A DNA stretch of 5,301 nucleotides, taken from the NCBI GenBank assembly GCA_018816605.1, contig JAHIVS010000648.1, forward strand, positions 1 through 5,301, written 5' to 3'. This document shows positions 1 to 3,814 of the stretch, in pieces. This DNA comes from Pseudomonadota bacterium (GTDB lineage Bacteria; Desulfobacterota; Desulfobacteria; Desulfobacterales; Desulfobacteraceae). Position 1 is the stretch's first letter. Every line of letters begins with the position of its first letter. The notes beneath the pieces were generated by a model. The model was not told the DNA's origin, did not search any database, and saw only the letters and a list, made by a program, of their open reading frames with translations. A program made the translations under genes and the position numbers.

Positions 1-218
1 GGAATAATGATGATATCCTCTTTGGTGGGAACCACGCTCGAAAAATGGCGCAACCGATTGATAAACACATCCTGGGAGGTGCTGATTTCCGGTTGCCATG
101 AGCAGTACTCCACCACAAGACCGCACCCGTGATTCTTAGCTTCGACAAAGGTTTGAAGGGGGCCTGCAAAATCCAGAATCTCAATCCCCGGAAACAATAA
201 AAAAATAACCTGTTTCAT
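1..218 (-). CDS. GlxA-family transcriptional regulator, N-terminal part (runs off the left edge)
   Basis: The first 72 codons of a minus-strand gene are present. They begin MKQVIFLLFPGIEILDFAGP and continue to a hydrophobic run ending in IIII at the window edge. The pattern hydrophobic strand, FPG, E-hydrophobic-LD-hydrophobic-AGPLQ-F matches the DJ-1/PfpI (class I amidotransferase-like) domain that opens GlxA-type regulators. In that family the domain is followed by an AraC-type helix-turn-helix at the C-terminus, which would lie outside the window. Such proteins are cytoplasmic transcription regulators, often tied to amine or amino-acid catabolism; the target here cannot be told. The ATG at 218-216 is preceded by AGGAGA (plus-strand 227-232) at a normal distance, which fixes the start. 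A stand-alone DJ-1/PfpI protein is the main alternative, because the DNA-binding half is not visible. Confidence 0.78.
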   Translation of the reverse strand, partial: MKQVIFLLFPGIEILDFAGPLQTFVEAKNHGCGLVVEYCSWQPEISTSQDVFINRLRHFSSVVPTKEDIIII

Positions 219-406
219 GGATCAGTTCTCCTGAATGGGTTGCAATACATCCTGAACCATGCCGATAGGTGCAACCCTTTTGTGCAAGGCCATTTCGGTT
301 CTCTTTGGATTTGTCGAACCGTTATTGTCTCACCCCTTGCCTTAAAAGACGCTTGTCCGTCGACAACGATTAAAGCGGTTTTCCTGTTATCCTTTAGGCG
401 GATCAT
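215..406 (-). CDS. Possible 63-residue small protein overlapping the start of the GlxA-type gene
   Basis: This open frame starts at ATG 406-404 behind a purine-rich GGAAGG stretch. Its TGA overlaps the ATG of the downstream regulator gene as ATGA, an arrangement typical of translationally coupled genes. The product is basic, with two cysteines and a strand-like segment near the start (TALIVVDG). I do not recognise it. The start TALIVVDGQ faintly recalls the first strand of isochorismatase-type hydrolases (ALLVIDxQ), which sometimes neighbour GlxA-type regulators, but the frame is about one third of that family's length and nothing after the strand fits. It may be a small gene, a remnant, or a chance frame over the 5' untranslated region of the regulator. 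Confidence 0.25.
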   Translation of the reverse strand: MIRLKDNRKTALIVVDGQASFKARGETITVRQIQREPKWPCTKGLHLSAWFRMYCNPFRRTDP

Positions 407-715
407 TTGCCTTCCTTCCAATTTAAAGTCTTAGCCTCTCAGCTTTCGGACCTGGGCTTTCCAGGAATGGGGCAGGCTTTTTTTTAGTGTACTTTTGATC
501 AATCTTTCTTTATTCGTCCGAAATAAGTTAAACCCAAATAAACTGCAATAAAGAACGCCTGACCCCATGTAAAATCAGCACACCCCTAAAATTAAGTTAA
601 TATCAGTATCAATTATAGAGGGCTAAGGAAATATTAAAAAGGACATTATCCGGTCATTTCCGGCCAGAAAACTGCAAGCCTGCACAGGCAGCTGAAAGGA
701 GCATGGCGAACCTTA
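407..715. other. AT-rich stretch without a recognisable gene
   Basis: No frame here has both a plausible start and a protein-like sequence. A run of eight T at 478-485 follows a weak 5-bp hairpin (CCTGG/CCAGG, 451-465), but 12 bases separate them, so it is not a convincing terminator. A short near-palindrome, GCCTG-CA-CAGGC, lies at 678-689. An ATG at 703 preceded by AAAGGAG opens only 12 codons. The stretch is probably spacer upstream of the minus-strand regulator and may contain its promoter, which I cannot place. Confidence 0.5.
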
Positions 716-1105
716 CTATCCATCCTGGCAATGGTACATGGGCGCCATAAGAACCAGTCCAATCGCAATCACTGTCTTTGAACACGGCATTTCTATTTCC
801 GGCTCATTCTTGAGGGGGTTTTCGTCAACACCGGGTGTCAGATTGGTACCGGTGCCCGTATCTGCGATTAACAGGTTATGGAGTTCTGTGATCCGCTGGT
901 CAGAATACTTATGGGCGCCCCTGTATTCCGTGGCCATCTTTTGGAATTTGCCGTAATCGAAATACACCTTGTACGCCTTGAAATTTGTCAATCCGCTGCT
1001 GACCCAGCCCGGTGTTGTTACCTCGTTGATAACCGCAATATCGATCTTGGGATCAAACTCCCAACCGGATACGCCCCCAACATCTTGGGGCGTATCCGGT
1101 TGGGC
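716..1105 (-). pseudogene. Open frame of 129 codons without a good start; possible gene remnant
   Basis: A minus-strand frame is open from just after a TGA (1108-1106) to a TAG (718-716). From about 1050 downward it reads like real protein, for example FDPKIDIAVINEVTTPGW followed by a Tyr/Lys-rich segment (KAYKVYFDYGKF). Near its end comes a hydrophobic run (VIAIGLVLMAPM) that could be a short membrane segment. The only in-frame start candidate is a TTG at 991-989 with no clear ribosome binding site, which would discard the protein-like codons before it. The frame begins at the 18-bp inverted repeat at 1060-1104, so its true 5' end may have been replaced or rearranged there. I do not recognise the family. 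It could also be a chance open frame. Confidence 0.28.
1060..1104. repeat. Perfect 18-bp inverted repeat with a 9-base spacer
   Basis: The left arm CCCAACCGGATACGCCCC (1060-1077) is the exact reverse complement of the right arm GGGGCGTATCCGGTTGGG (1087-1104). The spacer CAACATCTT can add two A-T pairs if one C is bulged. The GC-rich stem would be very stable as RNA or as a cruciform. Neither side is followed by a T-run, so it is not an ordinary Rho-independent terminator. It marks the point where the protein-like minus-strand frame to its left loses a plausible 5' end. It could be a scar of an inversion or insertion, a REP-like element, or a protein-binding or RNA-processing hairpin. Confidence 0.85.
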
Positions 1106-1281
1106 TCATATTTCAGGCTCTTGATAATCTTTTTATTCTTTGTTGTGCCTTGCTTGAAAAAAAGGAAGTTCCTATCCTTATTATAACCTCCATGGGAATT
1201 GAGGCTGCCAAAACGCTTACCGGCTTCTCTTTTCAGGGTGAGTCGTCAGACAGTCAAACCCGGGACAAATCTTTAATAAAT

Positions 1282-1518
1282 CTATTTCTTTTCCAGCAGG
1301 ATGACACCAAGCTTGTCACTGTACTTGTAACCGATCTTTACCTTATATTTAGGATTTGGCAAAATTTCGATTACGGTTTCTTTAGTTGCGACAATCTTGG
1401 CATCCATTCCCCCATTACCAACCCAAACCGTACTGGATAACGCGAAAACCGCTCCAGTTGAAACCGCTCCCATGATAAAAAAGAAAATGGCCCAACAACA
1501 AAATTGAAATCGCTTCAT
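1282..1518 (-). CDS. Small exported protein of unknown function (78 residues)
   Basis: The ATG at 1518-1516 is preceded by AAAGGAGAG (plus-strand about 1523-1531) at good spacing, the strongest ribosome binding site in the left half of the window. The product begins MKRFQFC and has a hydrophobic stretch at about residues 7-26 ending in GAVFA, a plausible Sec signal peptide with type I cleavage near residue 26. No lipobox cysteine follows at that site, although two cysteines lie inside the hydrophobic segment. The mature part would be about 50 residues, lysine-rich, ending KYSDKLGVILLEKK, with alternating hydrophobic residues that suggest beta strands. I recognise no family. It is probably periplasmic, or held in the inner membrane if the segment is not cleaved. 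The surroundings are gene remnants, so context gives no function. Confidence 0.55.
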   Translation of the reverse strand: MKRFQFCCWAIFFFIMGAVSTGAVFALSSTVWVGNGGMDAKIVATKETVIEILPNPKYKVKIGYKYSDKLGVILLEKK

Positions 1519-1669
1519 TGTACTCTCCTTTAAATATTAACTGACAATTTTTCATATTATCGACATAATTGATAGCATTATTGCCAACAACGTTGTCGAA
1601 CCAAGTTGCTATCAAAGAGTTTGCATATCTTGTACCAACTATAATTGCCGACCGCATAATTTGATTCAT
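1415..1669 (-). CDS. Doubtful 84-residue frame overlapping the exported small protein
   Basis: The ATG at 1669-1667 has a strong GGAGG four bases upstream (plus-strand 1674-1678), and the frame runs to a TAG at 1415. Its first half reads as a plausible peptide (MNQIMRSAIIVGTRYANSLI onward). Its second half lies on top of the start and signal sequence of the better-supported gene at 1518-1282 in another frame, an overlap of about 100 bases. Either the real product is shorter and lost its stop, or this is a translated leader upstream of the exported protein, or the match to a ribosome binding site is chance. The dyad at 1569-1615 lies inside it. No family is recognised. Confidence 0.2.
   Translation of the reverse strand: MNQIMRSAIIVGTRYANSLIATWFDNVVGNNAINYVDNMKNCQLIFKGEYNEAISILLLGHFLFYHGSGFNWSGFRVIQYGLGW
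1569..1615. repeat. Nested dyad symmetry (TTGATAGCA ... TGCTATCAA)
   Basis: Outer 9-bp arms TTGATAGCA (1569-1577) and TGCTATCAA (1607-1615) are exact reverse complements. Almost exactly at the centre between them is the perfect 10-bp palindrome ACAACGTTGT (1587-1596). The remaining interior bases do not pair well. The nested symmetry 50 to 100 bases upstream of the exported small protein could be an operator or a folded leader RNA. No regulator can be named. Confidence 0.5.
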
Positions 1670-1963
1670 TTTACCTCCGGTTTTTTTTCGTGCGAGGATC
1701 ACCCCCCTGAGGGACTTCCAAGGTAACTTCATGCTAAGCATCAACAACCATCACAACCTCCGGGGAAGGCAAGGATTTTAACCGCAAAAAAGCCTCCTTC
1801 CTGTTGGCCCAACAGATTCCACTGAAGCAAACGAGCTGATTTCGTGCTTAAAATACTCAAAAAGCGGGTAAAATTACGGATGCTCTCTTTGAAAATATGC
1901 TTTCATGGCGACAATCAGGCTTCCATGTTTATAATGGAAATAGAAGGTATTCCGATGACCAAG
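1670..1963. other. Stretch without a recognisable gene
   Basis: On the minus strand a few short open segments exist, such as one of about 30 codons ending at a TAG near 1736 (reading EVVMVVDA at its end), but none has a start with a ribosome binding site and a protein-like sequence together. A GGAGGTTGTG followed by ATG near 1750 opens only five codons. The right end may hold decayed sequence continuing from the aminotransferase remnant next to it. Confidence 0.45.
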
Positions 1964-2213
1964 CGGGTCCCGGCAAAATCCGCATACGCCTCGTCAATAC
2001 CTACAATCTCCGGACATGCCTTGCATAAGCTGCGTTTGGATTCGGAAGAAACAGAACCGCTACACCTTCGAGGTTAAGATCTTGCGGGATATCAAAATCG
2101 GGGGTGAGTGGGATGGAGAGAAAGTGTGCGCCTTGAATTTCCGCCAGCGTCTCATAGAGGATATAAGACGGATTGAAGCTGGCTATGGTGTCTTTTGTTA
2201 AATCAATGTATAT
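1964..2213 (-). pseudogene. hisC: Remnant of a histidinol-phosphate aminotransferase (HisC type)
   Basis: Read on the minus strand from about 2213, the frame contains FNPSYILYETLAEIQGA, then IPLTPDFDIPQDLNLEG, then VLFLPNPNA. This is the order and wording of the central part of HisC-type class I/II aminotransferases (PSYSLY, LAEIQGA, FLPNPNAPTG). The frame then stops at 2003-2001. In the next frame the codons at 1995-1972 read DEAYADFA, the aspartate and tyrosine motif of the pyridoxal-phosphate site that in HisC follows the NPNAPTG loop by some 20 residues; here only about 10 codons separate them. There is therefore an internal deletion with a frameshift. The N-terminal third, the PLP lysine (SKSF-like) region and the C-terminus are all missing. 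This is a dead fragment; the working hisC would be elsewhere. A CobD-type threonine-phosphate decarboxylase fragment is less likely, because the wording FLPNPNA fits HisC better. Confidence 0.72.
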
Positions 2214-2215
2214 GA

Positions 2216-2244
2216 TTGACAAAACAGGGGAAAAAAATTTATAT
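2216..2244 (+). promoter_or_regulatory. Probable sigma-70 promoter of the cobalamin-riboswitch operon
   Basis: A perfect TTGACA (2216-2221) is followed, 17 bases later, by TTATAT (2239-2244), overlapping the alternative TATATG (2240-2245). Both are imperfect -10 boxes in an A/T run. Transcription would start near 2250, just ahead of the riboswitch fold, as expected for a riboswitch leader. The weak point is the -10 hexamer. Confidence 0.5.
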
Positions 2245-2256
2245 GAAATCCATTGA

Positions 2257-2432
2257 TGCCAAGGTGCCCGGATCCCAATAGGGGGTACGGGGTAATAGGA
2301 AAAACGGTGAAATTCCGTTGCATACCAGCCGTTGCCGTAATCGGGGACAAAGACTGCAAAAAGTCACTCTTAACCACAAGGGGAAGGCGCAGTTCTCGGA
2401 TGATCCGTTAGCCGGAAAGCCTGCCTTTGTAT
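2257..2432 (+). promoter_or_regulatory. Cobalamin (B12) riboswitch
   Basis: The conserved elements of the cobalamin aptamer appear in the right order: GGTGCC at 2263-2268; TAATAGGAAAA (near 2293); the ACGGTGAAATTCCGT hairpin (about 2304-2318); GCCGTTGCCGTAA (2328-2340), a variant of the usual CCGCAACTGT segment; AGTCACT (2362-2368); GGGAAGGC (2381-2388); and GATGATCCGTTAGCCGGAAA running into GCCTGCC (about 2399-2425), the B12 box. In this class, adenosylcobalamin or a related cobamide binds and represses downstream genes. The first start codon is about 60 bases beyond the B12 box and no T-run terminator lies between, so control is probably at translation. The B12-box bases CCTGC (2420-2424) could pair with GCAGG (2482-2486) in the ribosome binding site of the next gene. 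The aptamer call is strong; the mechanism is inferred. Confidence 0.93.
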
Positions 2433-2483
2433 TCACCCAAAGGATTATTGCTGGAACCAGATCCCCATTGAATAGCTGTATGC

Positions 2484-2489
2484 AGGAGG
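2484..2489 (+). promoter_or_regulatory. Shine-Dalgarno AGGAGG that selects a GTG start
   Basis: AGGAGG sits four bases before GTG 2494-2496. The next in-frame ATG codons lie well inside the conserved N-terminal helical region of the product, so this site decides the GTG start. It overlaps the segment that could pair with the B12 box, making it the likely control point of the riboswitch. Confidence 0.7.
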
Positions 2490-2493
2490 ACCC

Positions 2494-3588
2494 GTGGAAT
2501 CAGACAAAGCCTTTGGCGCCCTTATCACCCGCCTTATCAATAAAGAAAACCTCAGTCGAGAAGAGTCCAAACAGGCCTTTATCAAGGTTCTGAACAATGA
2601 AACCACCGATATGCAGCAGGGGGCTTTTTTATCTGCCCTCACCGCCAAGGGGGAAACTGCCGGGGAAGTGGCAGGCTCCTGGCAAGCCATCTATGATCTG
2701 GACACCACCAAGGTGAGCTTGGATCTTGCTGTACCCCTGGTGGAAAATTCCGGTACCGGAATGGATACCTTTAAGACCTATAATATCAGTACGGCAGCCT
2801 CTATTATCGCGGCATCAGGCAACATCTCCATGGCCCGCCACGGGGCCCGGGCCATCACGTCCCTTTGTGGTACCGTGGACATGGCTGAAGCCCTGGGGGT
2901 TGATGTGGAATGTTCCGCCGACCTTGTGGCAAAAAGCATTGAAACGGCAGGGCTTGGACTGTTCAACGGCATGAGTCCCTTGATCCACCCCAAAGCCCTG
3001 GGGCGTATCTTATCCCAGATTTTTTTTGGGTCCACCCTGAACATTGCCGCCTCCCTTGCCAACCCAGCCTTACCCTCGGTTGGCGTCAGAGGGGTCTATT
3101 CCAATTCCATGATTATGCCAGTGGCCCAGGTGATGAAAGAGATCGGATATAAAAGTGCCATTGTCCTCCACGGCAGTATTGACAATTCTGATCTTGGGAT
3201 GGACGAGGCTTCCATCTGCGGTATCACCCATTGTGCAAGAATTTTGGGGGATGGGTCCATCACCGAGTTTACCATTGATCCCAAAAAACTGGGGCTTGCC
3301 GCCCAAAAGCCCCTGGCCCTGGCACCGGAACCGGAACTGCACCTGGAATCCAAGCGGTTTGTATCCCTGATGAACAATGGAGAATCCGGCCCCAGAAAAG
3401 ATGCGGCCCTTGTCAATGCAGGACTTATTTTCCTGGCTGCAGACCAGGTAACCTGTCTTGACCAGGGCATTGAAAAAGCTGCCCGTCTTCTTGAATCGGG
3501 CCGGGCCTTTGCCACCCTTGAAAAATGGGTGGCATCCCAGAATACAGATCCGGAAAAAGGGCTGAGAACCCTTCACAGCCTTGTATAG
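2494..3588 (+). CDS. TrpD-family phosphoribosyltransferase with altered substrate site
   Basis: This 364-residue protein spans the full length of the anthranilate phosphoribosyltransferase family. It has an N-terminal helical domain (about 1-70, with QQGAFLSALTAKGET), then the alpha/beta catalytic domain with a PRPP-loop variant SGTGMD (86-91) instead of GTGGD, YNISTAAS (96-103), RHGARAITS (115-123), a DMAEALG segment (129-135), SPLIHP (161-166), and the metal-binding Asp-Glu pair (D237, E238). The family transfers phosphoribose from PRPP to an aromatic amine. Three expected anthranilate or PRPP features differ: the second Gly of GTGGD is Met90, the Asn of HGNR is Ala118, and the Arg of the usual RT-F-N-GPL segment aligns with Gly179 (FFGSTLNIAASLANP). 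A housekeeping role in tryptophan synthesis is therefore unlikely. It is first in a B12-riboswitch operon with cobT, so I infer a phosphoribosyl transfer linked to cobamide lower-ligand supply; the substrate is unknown. Confidence 0.85.
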   Translation: MESDKAFGALITRLINKENLSREESKQAFIKVLNNETTDMQQGAFLSALTAKGETAGEVAGSWQAIYDLDTTKVSLDLAVPLVENSGTGMDTFKTYNISTAASIIAASGNISMARHGARAITSLCGTVDMAEALGVDVECSADLVAKSIETAGLGLFNGMSPLIHPKALGRILSQIFFGSTLNIAASLANPALPSVGVRGVYSNSMIMPVAQVMKEIGYKSAIVLHGSIDNSDLGMDEASICGITHCARILGDGSITEFTIDPKKLGLAAQKPLALAPEPELHLESKRFVSLMNNGESGPRKDAALVNAGLIFLAADQVTCLDQGIEKAARLLESGRAFATLEKWVASQNTDPEKGLRTLHSLV

Positions 3589-3600
3589 AAAGGAGACCCC

Positions 3601-3801
3601 ATGGAACTGCTCATTTTAAAATCAAATCAACACTACATCAGGGTCAGGGAGGATGGGTTTGAAACCGTAAACCTGGACAGGGCCAGTGTGTTTCCCATGG
3701 ATCAGATGGACAGGGTAAGAGATCATGCGGCCCGCCTCAAAACCAAAGGCTTTGAATCGGTTCACATTAGAAAACTGATTCTGTCGGAAACCGATCTCTA
3801 G
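3601..3801 (+). CDS. Small protein of unknown function in the cobamide operon (66 residues)
   Basis: The gene starts at ATG 3601, 12 bases after the stop of the phosphoribosyltransferase gene, with AAGGAG (3589-3594) before it. It ends at TAG 3799-3801, 13 bases before the next gene. The product has no signal peptide, membrane segment or cysteines. Its pattern suggests two strands (LLILKSNQHYIRV and GFETVNLD), an amphipathic helix (about 33-50, DQMDRVRDHAARLKTKG) and a final strand (SVHIRKLILSE), i.e. a compact beta-beta-alpha-beta unit. I do not recognise the family. Tight spacing and its own good ribosome binding site argue that it is real and co-translated with its neighbours. It might be an accessory or binding subunit for the phosphoribosyltransferase or the dehydrogenase-CobT fusion, but that is guesswork from position only. 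Confidence 0.8.
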   Translation: MELLILKSNQHYIRVREDGFETVNLDRASVFPMDQMDRVRDHAARLKTKGFESVHIRKLILSETDL

Positions 3802-3814
3802 AAGGGAGGTTAAC

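Noticed and set aside
356..406. Similarity of TALIVVDGQ to the start of isochorismatase-like hydrolases.
   Set aside because: Only one strand matches; the catalytic residues and most of the length are absent.
451..485. Possible Rho-independent terminator (5-bp hairpin and a run of eight T).
   Set aside because: The hairpin is short and lies 12 bases away from the T-run; on neither strand does it follow a credible gene end.
678..689. Near-palindrome GCCTG-CA-CAGGC.
   Set aside because: Only five base pairs with a two-base centre; no adjoining feature gives it meaning.
1282..1330. Shared KYSD wording between the exported small protein and the minus-strand frame at about 900, suggesting a duplication.
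   Set aside because: Flanking residues and the underlying bases do not align beyond a few codons, so chance is the simpler reading.
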